Positions 41,583 through 50,496 of a DNA stretch of 64,000 nucleotides are shown here, piece by piece. The position numbers and the translations under genes are program-made. The stretch's first letter is position 1. Every line of letters begins with the position of its first letter. The stretch spans positions 1 through 64,000 of the forward strand of contig JAZDIT010000044.1 of the NCBI GenBank assembly GCA_043804755.1, read 5' to 3'. The DNA is from JAZDIT01 sp043804755. GTDB taxonomy: Bacteria > Patescibacteriota > Minisyncoccia > Minisyncoccales > JAQTPW01. Under the pieces are notes generated by a model. That model was given only the letters and a program-made list of their open reading frames with translations. It searched no databases and was not told the DNA's origin.

Positions 41583-42890
41583 TTAGTTGATGTTAAGCTC
41601 CTCCTTCAGGAGGCGTTTCACTTCGGCAACGGGATCGGCCGCGCCGAAAATCTGTCGGCCCATCACGAGCTTGCTGGCGCCATTGTTTCTGGCATTGACC
41701 GGAGTATCTACCCTCCCTTGGTCGTTTGGATCAACACCAGGCGAACGGATTCCCGGAGTCGCGAGTTCCTTGTCGGGATAAAGGCGCTTGAGTTCTGACA
41801 CCTCTTCCGCAGAACAGACGAAACCATGGACGCCGGCGCGATTGGCAATCTCCGCCAGCTTCAGGACTTCTTCCATCGGGCGGCGTGTATAAATTTCCTC
41901 ACAGGTGCCTTCCTTGAGCGAGGTCAGTACGGTAACTGCGAGAACCTTTGTCGGAGTGTCTTTGAGTAACTCGACCGCTGCCTTTGCCATCTCCTCCCCA
42001 CCCGATGCATGGATGGTTGCGGCCCATGGTGGGTTGGGAAGCAAGTGTTTGATGATATTCTCCACAGTGTTCTTGATGTCATGGCATTTGAGGTCTGCCA
42101 TGACCCGGCCGTACACCTGCAGGTTCGGGATGAGGTCCTTGATCCCCTCGTTTAGGAGGAGGTCGTTAGCCTTCAGGATACATCCTGAAGTTCTCAACTG
42201 GTCGATCACCGGCAGGATTTCCTCCCAGCTCTTTCCGTCCAGAGCGACTATGAGGGGATTTTTCTGTTCCACCTCGGCATCGCACCGCAACATGAGCCCG
42301 CTCGTAATGAGATATTTGCGGATGTCATGAAGAGTTAAACCGGGCCAGATGCCTACCTTGATGCCCATTTCCTGGAACTTCTTTTTCCATCCCTGTTGCC
42401 GGTCAACCAGCACGATGTGGGGCAGAACTTGGAGTCCCATGGAAACGCACTTTAGGTATGGCGCTAGTTTGGAGGCGCCGTCGGTTATGACGTCATCGAT
42501 TATGCACACGCTTTCATCGAATCTTGCCTCGCCGATGACGTCTGCTTTGGCCACCCTTCCTTCTTTCGGTTTCTCCCGAAGGGTAACGTAGGGGATGCCC
42601 GTTTTGACGGATATGAGGCCAGCAAAACAGCTGACCGCATCGGGCACTTCCGCGAACCGGTCGGGGCCGAGGCGCCGCAGTGCGTTGGCATATGTCTCCG
42701 CTAAGAAATCTAGCGCCTTTGGGTAGTTTCTGGCGTCTCTCAGATTAATATAAATATCTGTCTTCCCGCCACTCTTAAGCGGCAGGCTCCGGGCGTTGTC
42801 GGACTTGATCAAACCGTAATGGAGGAGCTCCTCTATTACAGAGATCTGTTCCCATTTAGTCAGCCAGGGTTGTCCAGAAATGTCCATCAT
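41583..42890 (-). CDS. pyrEF: Fused orotate phosphoribosyltransferase and OMP decarboxylase (UMP synthase)
   Basis: A 435-residue bifunctional enzyme for the last two steps to UMP. Residues 1-200 are an OPRT-type phosphoribosyltransferase with the PRPP loop VCIIDDVITDGAS (128-140). Residues from about 212 are OMP decarboxylase: LIVALDGKSW, the catalytic DLKCHDIKNT (266-275), and GIRSPGVDPNDQGR plus VMGRQIF at the end. The domain order equals that of eukaryotic UMPS. The gene looks richer in GC than its neighbours and has AGGGAGGG before its start, signs of a different origin. Confidence 0.92.
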   Translation of the reverse strand: MMDISGQPWLTKWEQISVIEELLHYGLIKSDNARSLPLKSGGKTDIYINLRDARNYPKALDFLAETYANALRRLGPDRFAEVPDAVSCFAGLISVKTGIPYVTLREKPKEGRVAKADVIGEARFDESVCIIDDVITDGASKLAPYLKCVSMGLQVLPHIVLVDRQQGWKKKFQEMGIKVGIWPGLTLHDIRKYLITSGLMLRCDAEVEQKNPLIVALDGKSWEEILPVIDQLRTSGCILKANDLLLNEGIKDLIPNLQVYGRVMADLKCHDIKNTVENIIKHLLPNPPWAATIHASGGEEMAKAAVELLKDTPTKVLAVTVLTSLKEGTCEEIYTRRPMEEVLKLAEIANRAGVHGFVCSAEEVSELKRLYPDKELATPGIRSPGVDPNDQGRVDTPVNARNNGASKLVMGRQIFGAADPVAEVKRLLKEELNIN

Positions 42891-43052
42891 CTTTCTCCCT
42901 CCCTTTTTAGATTTTGAGCCAATAAAATCTTATAAATTTACCTCCTTTTATTTATTGAATTTTCGGCTTGCTGACCCCAATATGCCACAAAATTTAAAAA
43001 AAATCAAGAGGCACTTTTGGCTGGCTATTAGAGTTTTCCACATATTTTGGGG

Positions 43053-43081
43053 TTGATTTCAGCTTAAAATTAAGGTAAAAT
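43053..43081 (+). promoter_or_regulatory. Promoter of pheS-pheT-gyrB (leaderless)
   Basis: TTGATT (43053-43058), 17-base spacer, TAAAAT (43076-43081). The expected start at about 43088-43090 coincides with the pheS ATG at 43090. Confidence 0.65.
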
Positions 43082-43089
43082 GATAGAAT

Positions 43090-44127
43090 ATGGCGGTCAA
43101 ATTTAATCTGAAAATACTGAAAAATCAGATCAAAAAAGGGATAGATAGCGCAAAAGACGAGAAAGAACTGAATGATATTCTAAAGGAATATATGGGTAAA
43201 AAAGGGCATCTGACCCTTATTTTGCGTTCTTTAGAGAGATTGCCTAAAGCAAAAAGAGCAAAAATAGGCAAAGAAGCAAATGAACTGAAAAATTATTTTC
43301 GGGTTCAGTTTGAAGAAAAAGCCGGGAAAGTCAAAGAAAAAATGCATAATGAAGCGGATGCGAAAGAGTGGATTGATATAACCGTGCCAGGGAAGAAACC
43401 GGCTCTCGGCCATTTAAATCCTTTGACGTTGGCAAAAATGGAAGTGGAGGAAATTTTCCAGTCAATGGGGTTTTCTGTTGTACAAGGTCCCGACATCGAA
43501 ACCGAATGGTATAATTTCGATGCTTTGAATATTCCCAAAGATCATCCCGCAAGAGACCAATGGGACACTTTTTGGCTGAAAACCGATAATAACCCGCAAC
43601 TGCTGCTTAGAACGCACACAAGCCCCGTCCAGGCGCGCTACATGGAAAAAAACAATCCGCCCTTGAGGATAATCGTTCCGGGAGACGTTTTCAGGCATGA
43701 AGCCACCGACGCCTCGCACGAATTCCAGCTTTATCAGGTGGAAGGATTGATGGTGGATAAGGGAATTTCCGCCGCAAATTTCAAGGCGATTGTGGAAGAA
43801 TTCTTTAAAAGATTTTTCAAAAAAGAGACAAAAATAAGATTAAGGCCTGATTTTTTCCCTTTTACGGAACCTTCCTTTGACGTCAGCATAAGTTGCCTGG
43901 TTTGCGGAGGAAAGGGTTGCCCAGTTTGCAAACAAACCGGTTGGGTGGAAGTTGCCGGCGCCGGAATGGTTCACCCGAACGTTTTCAAAAATTCAGGGCT
44001 GAATCCCAAAGAATGGCAGGGATGGGCATTCGGTTTCGGTTTGGAAAGATTGACTATGATGAAATATAAAATAGATGATATCAGATTGTTCCGTTCCGGA
44101 GATTTAAGATTTTTAAATCAATTCTGA
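43090..44127 (+). CDS. pheS: Phenylalanyl-tRNA synthetase alpha chain
   Basis: The catalytic chain of the alpha2-beta2 enzyme. An N-terminal coiled coil precedes motif 2 (GDVFRHEATDASHEFQLYQVEG, shown here as FRHEATDASHEFQ near 198) and motif 3 (GFGLERLTMMKYKIDDIRLF, near 318). A CLVCGGKGCPVC zinc-type insert lies near 272, as in several bacteria. It is 345 residues. Its TGA overlaps the pheT ATG by one base. Confidence 0.97.
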   Translation: MAVKFNLKILKNQIKKGIDSAKDEKELNDILKEYMGKKGHLTLILRSLERLPKAKRAKIGKEANELKNYFRVQFEEKAGKVKEKMHNEADAKEWIDITVPGKKPALGHLNPLTLAKMEVEEIFQSMGFSVVQGPDIETEWYNFDALNIPKDHPARDQWDTFWLKTDNNPQLLLRTHTSPVQARYMEKNNPPLRIIVPGDVFRHEATDASHEFQLYQVEGLMVDKGISAANFKAIVEEFFKRFFKKETKIRLRPDFFPFTEPSFDVSISCLVCGGKGCPVCKQTGWVEVAGAGMVHPNVFKNSGLNPKEWQGWAFGFGLERLTMMKYKIDDIRLFRSGDLRFLNQF

Positions 44128-46163
44128 TGAAATTTTCATATAACTGGTTACAATCTTTTTTCACAAAAAAATTGCCTATACCCGAAGAACTGGCAAAAGT
44201 TTTAACGTTACATTTCGCGGAAGTTGAAGATGTAAAAAAAGAAGGAAACGATTCCGTCCTGGATATCGATGTCAGGCCTAACAGGGCCGGCGATTGCTTA
44301 TCTCATATTGGCATTGCGCGGGAAATATCAGCGATATTGAATTACAAATTAAAAATTCCGGATTCCAAATTTATTGAAGATAAAAAGCTTAAAGCAAGAG
44401 ATTTTGTAAGCGTAAGATTTGAAGGTAAGGGTCCCTGTGCAAGATATACGGCAAGGGTCGTCAGCGGATTGGAAGTGGGTCCTTCGCCGGAATGGATTCA
44501 GGAAAGGCTGCGAGTCTGCGGTTTGAGGCCGATTAACAACGTCGTTGATATAGCAAACTACGTTATGCTTGAAACGGGTCAACCTCTGCATGCCTTTGAT
44601 AATGAGAAAATAGAGGGCAGGGGAATAGTGGTGAGATTCGCAAAAAACGGGGAAAGAATCGTAACTCTGGACGAAAACAAATATGATCTGGATGATGAAA
44701 TATTAGTGATTGCCGACAGTAAAAAACCGATGGCGATAGCGGGTATTAAAGGCGGAAAAATTCCCGAAGTGGATAAAAATACGAAAACGATAGTCATAGA
44801 GTCGGCAAATTTCAATTCTCAGGTTATCAGAAGGGCTTCAGGGAAAATAAATTTAAAAACGGATGCTTCTTTGAGATTTGAGCATGGGATAGACCCGAAC
44901 ATGGCGGAATCTGCGATAAACAGGGCGGCATATCTGATTAAAAAAATTGCCGGCGGGAGAGTAACAGGAGGATTAATCGATATTTACCCGAAAAAAATTT
45001 TCCCGAAGTTTATAAAACTGGATTTGGCATATGCAAAAAGTCTTTTAGGAGTGGAAATTCCCACGGAAAAGATAAAAACTATTCTCGAAAATCTTGATTT
45101 CGAAATCAGAAACAGAAAATTAAAGAATCCGAAATTTTTGGACATCAAAGTCCCGACCCGCAGGATTGACGTTTCAATACCGGAAGACCTGATCGAAGAA
45201 ATCGGAAGAATTTACGGTTATGGAAAAATTACCGCCGTTTTCCCCAGAACCTCTCTTATCCCTCCGAAAAGGAACTTGGATATTTTCTGGGAGGATGCAG
45301 TGAAGAATATTCTGAAAGAAATCGGTTTCACGGAGGTTTACAATTATTGTTTCATATCGGATGCGGATAAAGACATATTCGGTAACGGGAAACTGATTGA
45401 AATTGAAAATCCTTTGAGTGTCGACCAAAAATATCTGAGGCCGAGCTTGGTACCGAATTTATTGAAAGCCGTCCAAAAAAACGAAAAGAATTCGGGGAAA
45501 ATTAAAATTTTCGAACTCGGGAAAACTTTTAAAAAAGAAGGAAGCGATTTTAAAGAGAAAAGAATGCTTACCCTTGCGGTTTTGGGAGAAGAATTTTACG
45601 GGTTAAAAGGCGTTGCTGATGCATTGTTGGAGAAGCTTGGCATAGGAAATGTCTGGTATGATTCGTTCAAGCCGACTCCCGAGGAAACCAAATTATCGAT
45701 GTGGCATTCAAAAAAGTGCGCGGAAGTCAAAATCGACGATAAGGAAATCGGCTTTCTTGGAGAAATTTCCCCAAGAGTTCTCGGAGATCTGAAAATTTCC
45801 AGAACAACCGTGCTGGATATTGATTTCGATTTATTGTGCAAACATTGTTCGGAAGAGCATGAATACCGGCCGATTTCCAAATTTCCGGCCGCAGTGCGCG
45901 ATATTTCAATCCTGGTTCCAAAAGACGTATTGGTTGAGGAAGTTTTAAATAAAATCGAAAAAGCCGGAGGAAACACCATACGCGACATAGATCTTTTCGA
46001 TATTTATGAAGGTAATGAACTCCCCGGGCAGAAGAAAAATCTGGCTTTCCATATAATCTATCAGGCAGAAGACAGAACGCTGTCTTCGGTCGAAATAGAC
46101 GAGATACAAAATAAAATAATAAAAGCTTTGGAAAAGATGTCGGAATGGCAGGTAAGAAAATAA
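44127..46163 (+). CDS. pheT: Phenylalanyl-tRNA synthetase beta chain without the tRNA-binding OB domain
   Basis: The beta chain contributes editing and tRNA binding. The B1 region starts MKFSYNWLQSFF; B3/B4 (editing) has RLRVCGLRPINNVVDIANYV and GQPLHAFD, and the end has the anticodon-binding FDX-ACB domain (YRPISKFPAAVRDISILVP, near 573). It is 678 residues against about 795: the EMAP-like OB domain that normally interrupts B1 near residues 40-150 is absent. Confidence 0.95.
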   Translation: MKFSYNWLQSFFTKKLPIPEELAKVLTLHFAEVEDVKKEGNDSVLDIDVRPNRAGDCLSHIGIAREISAILNYKLKIPDSKFIEDKKLKARDFVSVRFEGKGPCARYTARVVSGLEVGPSPEWIQERLRVCGLRPINNVVDIANYVMLETGQPLHAFDNEKIEGRGIVVRFAKNGERIVTLDENKYDLDDEILVIADSKKPMAIAGIKGGKIPEVDKNTKTIVIESANFNSQVIRRASGKINLKTDASLRFEHGIDPNMAESAINRAAYLIKKIAGGRVTGGLIDIYPKKIFPKFIKLDLAYAKSLLGVEIPTEKIKTILENLDFEIRNRKLKNPKFLDIKVPTRRIDVSIPEDLIEEIGRIYGYGKITAVFPRTSLIPPKRNLDIFWEDAVKNILKEIGFTEVYNYCFISDADKDIFGNGKLIEIENPLSVDQKYLRPSLVPNLLKAVQKNEKNSGKIKIFELGKTFKKEGSDFKEKRMLTLAVLGEEFYGLKGVADALLEKLGIGNVWYDSFKPTPEETKLSMWHSKKCAEVKIDDKEIGFLGEISPRVLGDLKISRTTVLDIDFDLLCKHCSEEHEYRPISKFPAAVRDISILVPKDVLVEEVLNKIEKAGGNTIRDIDLFDIYEGNELPGQKKNLAFHIIYQAEDRTLSSVEIDEIQNKIIKALEKMSEWQVRK

Positions 46164-46184
46164 GAAATCATATTATTATTCAAC

Positions 46185-48107
46185 ATGACAAAAGAAAACA
46201 AACCAGAATCAAACTATACGGCAAAAGATATTTATGTTTTGGAAGGGCTTGATCCGGTCAGGAAACGGCCGGCAATGTATATAGGTTCTACGGGACCGGA
46301 CGGTCTTCATCATTTGGTTTGGGAAGTGGTTGATAATTCGCTTGATGAAGCGATGGCCGGCTTCGCAAAAAACATTGAAGTTGCTTTGCTTGTGCATGAC
46401 AGAGTGAGAACAAGCGATGACGGAAGGGGAATTCCCGTTGATATACATAAGCAAACGAAAAAATCCGCCCTGGAAACAGTTATTACCACTTTGCATGCGG
46501 GTGGAAAATTCGGCGGAGAGGCCTATAAAGTTTCAGGAGGTTTGCACGGAGTCGGAATTTCGGTGGTCTGTGCACTATCTACATGGATGAGGGCGGAAGT
46601 TTGCCGGGACGGATTTCTGCACGCGCAGGAATATTCAAAAGGAAAAGTGAAAACACCCGTCAGAAAAGAAGGAAAATGCAAAAAAACCGGAACGACAATA
46701 ATCTTTGAACCCGATGTGGAAATTTTCAAAGAAATAAAGTTTGAATCGAAAAGAATAATCAACCATCTGAGGCAACAGGCCTATCTTACGAAAGGAGTCA
46801 GGATCAACATTATCGACAGCAGAGAAAAACCGGAAAAAACATACACATTTTATTTTGAAGGAGGTCTCGCTTCATATGTGAAGTATCTTATAAAAGGAAG
46901 CGTTCCAAGGCATCCGAATCTGTTTTACGTTTCTGGAGAATACGGCGGAATTTTGGTTGAAGCCGGTTTCCAATATACCGAAGAATTCGAAACCTATGAA
47001 GAAAGTTTCGCAAATAACATCTGGACGCAAGAAGGAGGCACTCACCTTACCGGTTTCAGGACTGCGATAACAAGAACATTCAACGATTATGCAAGGAAAA
47101 ACAGTCTTCTCAAAGAAGATGAAGAGAATTTAAGCGGAGAAGATATAAGGGAAGGACTGACCGGAGTCGTTTCGGTGAAAATACAGGAACCTCAATTCGA
47201 GGGCCAGACAAAAGCAAAACTCGGCAATGCCGAGGCAAAAGTATCAGTAGAAAACGTGGTCTCCGATGCTTTGGCGGATTTTCTCGAGAGAAACCCGCAG
47301 GATGCGAGAGCTATCATCGAAAAATGCATTTTGTCACAAAAGGCGAGGAAAGCTGCAAAAGTTGCAAAGGAAACGGTTTTAAGAAAGGGAATTCTCGATG
47401 GGTTGGCTTTACCCGGAAAATTGGCGGATTGCACCTCGCGAAAACCAGAAGAATGTGAATTATTTATAGTAGAAGGTGAATCGGCTGGTGGTTCAAGCCG
47501 CCAGGCGAGAGACAGACATTTTCAGGCCATTTTGCCCTTAAGAGGGAAAATACTGAATGTGGAAAGAGCGCGCCTCGATAAAATTTTGGAATCAAAAGAA
47601 ATTAAATCTTTGATCATAGCTTTGGGCATGGCTATTGCGGATGATTTTGATATTGAAAAAGCCAGATACCATAAAATAGTTATAATGTGTGATGCCGATT
47701 CGGATGGAAACCACATAAGGACTTTGCTTTTGACCTTCTTTTACCGGCACTTCAGGCCTATAATCGAGAGGGGATATTTGTATATCGCCCAGCCGCCTCT
47801 TTACAGAATCCAGTCGGGAAAAGACATAAAATACGCATATTCAGAGGAACAGAAGAATGAAGTGGTAAAATCCCTTAAAAAAGCAATCGGTATAAATATC
47901 CAAAGATATAAGGGTTTGGGAGAAATGAACGCTGAACAACTCTGGGAGACGACAATGGATCCAAAAAACAGGGTTTTGTTGCAGGTTGCCATTGATAATA
48001 CAAAAGAGGCCGACAGAACCTTCGATATTTTGATGGGCGACGAGGTTTTACCGAGAAAAAAATTCATCCAGACGTACGCAAAGAAAGTGAGAAATCTGGA
48101 CATATAA
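46185..48107 (+). CDS. gyrB: DNA gyrase subunit B
   Basis: The ATPase subunit of gyrase. The GHKL ATPase motifs EVVDNSLDEAMAG (near 47), DDGRGIP and GGLHGVGISVVCALS (near 118) are followed by the TOPRIM EGESAGG and DADSDGNHIRTLLLTFFYRH and the C-terminal YKGLGEMNAEQLWETTMDP. The 640-residue length fits bacterial GyrB without the Gram-negative insertion; ParE cannot be formally excluded because gyrA or parC is not in view. Confidence 0.95.
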   Translation: MTKENKPESNYTAKDIYVLEGLDPVRKRPAMYIGSTGPDGLHHLVWEVVDNSLDEAMAGFAKNIEVALLVHDRVRTSDDGRGIPVDIHKQTKKSALETVITTLHAGGKFGGEAYKVSGGLHGVGISVVCALSTWMRAEVCRDGFLHAQEYSKGKVKTPVRKEGKCKKTGTTIIFEPDVEIFKEIKFESKRIINHLRQQAYLTKGVRINIIDSREKPEKTYTFYFEGGLASYVKYLIKGSVPRHPNLFYVSGEYGGILVEAGFQYTEEFETYEESFANNIWTQEGGTHLTGFRTAITRTFNDYARKNSLLKEDEENLSGEDIREGLTGVVSVKIQEPQFEGQTKAKLGNAEAKVSVENVVSDALADFLERNPQDARAIIEKCILSQKARKAAKVAKETVLRKGILDGLALPGKLADCTSRKPEECELFIVEGESAGGSSRQARDRHFQAILPLRGKILNVERARLDKILESKEIKSLIIALGMAIADDFDIEKARYHKIVIMCDADSDGNHIRTLLLTFFYRHFRPIIERGYLYIAQPPLYRIQSGKDIKYAYSEEQKNEVVKSLKKAIGINIQRYKGLGEMNAEQLWETTMDPKNRVLLQVAIDNTKEADRTFDILMGDEVLPRKKFIQTYAKKVRNLDI

Positions 48108-48112
48108 GAGAT

Positions 48113-48141
48113 TTGACATTTTTACCGTCTTCGGTTACCAT
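48113..48141 (+). promoter_or_regulatory. Promoter of secE-nusG-rplK
   Basis: TTGACA (48113-48118), 17-base spacer, TACCAT (48136-48141). Transcription would begin just ahead of the hairpin at 48150. Confidence 0.55.
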
Positions 48142-48149
48142 AAAAGTGT

Positions 48150-48168
48150 GGCCGAAAGGCCGTTTTTT
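48150..48168 (+). terminator. Hairpin and T run between gyrB and secE
   Basis: GGCC-GAAA-GGCC followed by GTTTTTT. It may be the gyrB terminator. Since the secE promoter lies upstream of it, it may also act in the secE leader. Confidence 0.6.
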
Positions 48169-48188
48169 AAAACGCAAAATTTATTACC

Positions 48189-48380
48189 ATGGGAATTTTT
48201 ACAAAAATTACAACATTTTTTAAGGAGGTCGCAATAGAAATGAAAAAGGTTAACTGGCCCACCCGCCAGGAAACGATAAAATACACCTTGATAGTTCTGG
48301 GTATTTCGGTAGGAGTGGCCATTTATCTCGGTGGCCTCGATTTTCTGTTTACTACGATATTAAACAGGTTTGTATTTTAA
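48189..48380 (+). CDS. secE: Preprotein translocase subunit SecE
   Basis: SecE clamps SecY in the membrane. The 63-residue single-helix form has FFKEVAIEMKKVNWPTRQET, the amphipathic helix, followed by one membrane segment (YTLIVLGISVGVAIYLGGLD). Its position before nusG and rplK is the classical order. Confidence 0.96.
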   Translation: MGIFTKITTFFKEVAIEMKKVNWPTRQETIKYTLIVLGISVGVAIYLGGLDFLFTTILNRFVF

Positions 48381-48382
48381 CC

Positions 48383-48928
48383 ATGCCAAGACAAATTCTT
48401 CCACAAGAAAGAAATTGGTACGTACTCCACACGTATTCGGGTTATGAAGATGCTGTTGCCAAAAATTTGAAACAGCGTATTGAATCGTTGGGAATGGAAG
48501 ATAAGATTTTCAACGTCATTGTGCCAAAGGAAAAAAAGATTAAAATAAAGGACGGAAAGAGAAGAGTGACCGAAGAAAAGGTTTATCCGGGATATGTATT
48601 GGTGGAAATGGTAGTTACCGATGATTCCTGGTATGTCGTCAGAAATACTCCGAATGTAACCGGATTTGTCGGAGCGGGTACCACTCCTGTACCGGTTTCA
48701 AAAGAAGAAATAGACAATCTGAAAAAGAGAATGGGGGTTGAAGAACCGCAATATAAGATAGAAGTTGAAGTCGGAGATTTGGTAAAAATTGTCGACGGCC
48801 CTTTCAAGGATTTCGACGGAAAAGTTTCCGAAGTCGATGCCGAAAGGGGAAAAGTGAAAGTGTTGGTCAATATGTTCGGTCGAGATACTCCAGTCGAATT
48901 GGATTCGTTACAAATTAAGAAAGTTTAA
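48383..48928 (+). CDS. nusG: Transcription antitermination factor NusG
   Basis: NusG links RNA polymerase to Rho or the ribosome. The NGN domain has NWYVLHTYSGYEDAVAKNLK at the start, and KVYPGYVLVEMVVTDDSWYV. The KOW domain is near residues 130-165 (VEVGDLVKIVDGPFKDFDGK). It is 181 residues and starts two bases after secE. Confidence 0.98.
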   Translation: MPRQILPQERNWYVLHTYSGYEDAVAKNLKQRIESLGMEDKIFNVIVPKEKKIKIKDGKRRVTEEKVYPGYVLVEMVVTDDSWYVVRNTPNVTGFVGAGTTPVPVSKEEIDNLKKRMGVEEPQYKIEVEVGDLVKIVDGPFKDFDGKVSEVDAERGKVKVLVNMFGRDTPVELDSLQIKKV

Positions 48929-48940
48929 TTACTAATCACT

Positions 48941-49363
48941 ATGGCTAAAAAGATAAAAGCGGTACTTAAATTGCATATTCCTGCTTCACAAGCTACTCCC
49001 GCGCCTCCCGTAGGACCGGCTTTGGCTCAGCACGGATTAAACATTATGGAATTCTGCCAGAAATTCAATGCCGCTACAAAAGATCTGGTTGGCTTTAAAA
49101 TTCCCGTTGAAATCATCGTTTACGAAAACAGGACATATGATTTTGTTTTGCATCAGCCGCCTGCGTCAGAACTATTGAAAAAAGCTTTAGGAATCGAAAA
49201 GGGTTCAGGCGAACCCAATAAGACCAAAGTCGCCAAGATCACGAAAGCTCAGCTTCGCGAAATTGCTGAAAAGAAAATGCAGGATCTGAATGCAAACGAT
49301 ATTGAAGCTGCGATGAAGATTATCGAAGGAACTGCTAAAAACATGGGAATTACTGTTGAGTAA
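48941..49363 (+). CDS. rplK: Ribosomal protein L11 (uL11)
   Basis: L11 forms the GTPase-associated centre with 23S rRNA. The 140-residue protein has [20 protein letters not shown] and [12 protein letters not shown] at the N-terminus and [11 protein letters not shown] near the end. In most bacteria rplA (L1) follows immediately; here a deaminase gene follows instead. Confidence 0.98.
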   Translation: MAKKIKAVLKLHIPASQATPAPPVGPALAQHGLNIMEFCQKFNAATKDLVGFKIPVEIIVYENRTYDFVLHQPPASELLKKALGIEKGSGEPNKTKVAKITKAQLREIAEKKMQDLNANDIEAAMKIIEGTAKNMGITVE

Positions 49364-49377
49364 TTCCTGTTTTTTAT

Positions 49378-49917
49378 ATGGCACAAAGACCATCAAAAGA
49401 CGAATATTATCTCAATATTTCGAGACAAATCGGTTTAAGATCAACCTGTTTTAGAAATAAAGGGGGCGCGCTTATTGTTCGCGAAGATCAGATTGTTGCC
49501 ACCGGTTATATCGGCGCTCCGAGGAAGACAAAAGACTGTTTGGAAAGAGGTGAATGCTTAAGAGACAGATTAAAAATTCCTCACGGGAAAAGGTACGAGA
49601 TGTGTCGTTCGGTGCATGCCGAAATGAATGCGATAGTCAACGCAGCCAGAGCTGGAGTAAGTCTTCTCGGCGCGGATATTTACATTTCCTTTGAAAATCC
49701 TAAAGATGGTACTCCTAGAGACAGTTTTCCGTGCTTTATATGCAAAAAATTAATCATCAATTGCGGAATAAACAGGGTAGTTTGTTCTACCGCAGAAGAT
49801 AAAATGATAACCTTTCGGGTGTCTGATTGGGTTAAAGATTGGCAGGAAAAGGATCTCGTGGACGATGAACATCAATTCGGCACAGATTTAAATCTCAAGG
49901 AAGGACTCAAGGAATAA
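49378..49917 (+). CDS. dCMP deaminase family protein
   Basis: It probably converts dCMP to dUMP, the substrate of thymidylate synthase. Zinc ligands are CRSVHAEMNAI (His and catalytic Glu, near 80) and FPCFICKK (two Cys, near 120). The 179-residue length and the CLERGECLRDRLKIPHG insertion match the ComE/dCMP deaminase type. Its neighbours tmk and a ThyX-like gene support the role. Confidence 0.88.
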   Translation: MAQRPSKDEYYLNISRQIGLRSTCFRNKGGALIVREDQIVATGYIGAPRKTKDCLERGECLRDRLKIPHGKRYEMCRSVHAEMNAIVNAARAGVSLLGADIYISFENPKDGTPRDSFPCFICKKLIINCGINRVVCSTAEDKMITFRVSDWVKDWQEKDLVDDEHQFGTDLNLKEGLKE

Positions 49918-49918
49918 C

Positions 49919-50491
49919 ATGCAAAATAAAATTGTTTGCGTTGTGGGTATGGCGGGTTCGGGAAAGAGCATAGTGTCTGATGAGCTGGTTAAAACCGGCT
50001 TTTTATATTTAAGATTCGGTCAGATCACACTTGATAAAATCAAAGAAGATGGACTTGAAGTAAATGAGGTTAATGAAAAAAAAGTGAGGGAGGATTTTAG
50101 AAAACAGTTTGGAATGGGGGCTTTTGCAATTTTGAACATTCCTAAAATTGAAGAATTGCTAAAAAAGACAAATGTGGCAGTTGACGGACTTTACAGCTGG
50201 TCGGAATACAGAATCCTAAAGGAGAAATACGGCGATTCGATGTATGTTGTGGCAGTGTATGCTCCGCCGAAAATGAGGTATGATAGATTAGAAAATCGGA
50301 GTGCCGAAAATGACAATAATAACCGTTTCCGGCCGTTCACAAGAAAAGAAGCAAAGAATAGAGATTACGCAGAGATCGAAAACATAGAGAAGGGGGGACC
50401 GATCGCGATGGCGGATTTCACCATAATGAATACCGGTACGACAGATGAACTTAAAAAAGAGATTAATAAATTTTTAACGCTTATTGGATAA
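49919..50491 (+). CDS. P-loop kinase-like protein (UPF0200/adenylate-kinase-like)
   Basis: A 190-residue NTPase with Walker A GMAGSGKS (9-16) and the features KQFGMGAFAILN, DGLYSWSEYRIL, RPFTRKEAKNRD and MADFTIMN, a layout seen in archaeal-type UPF0200 and dephospho-CoA-kinase-like proteins. The substrate is unknown, but the operon suggests a nucleotide. It starts one base after the deaminase stop. Confidence 0.72.
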   Translation: MQNKIVCVVGMAGSGKSIVSDELVKTGFLYLRFGQITLDKIKEDGLEVNEVNEKKVREDFRKQFGMGAFAILNIPKIEELLKKTNVAVDGLYSWSEYRILKEKYGDSMYVVAVYAPPKMRYDRLENRSAENDNNNRFRPFTRKEAKNRDYAEIENIEKGGPIAMADFTIMNTGTTDELKKEINKFLTLIG

Positions 50492-50496
50492 ACACC

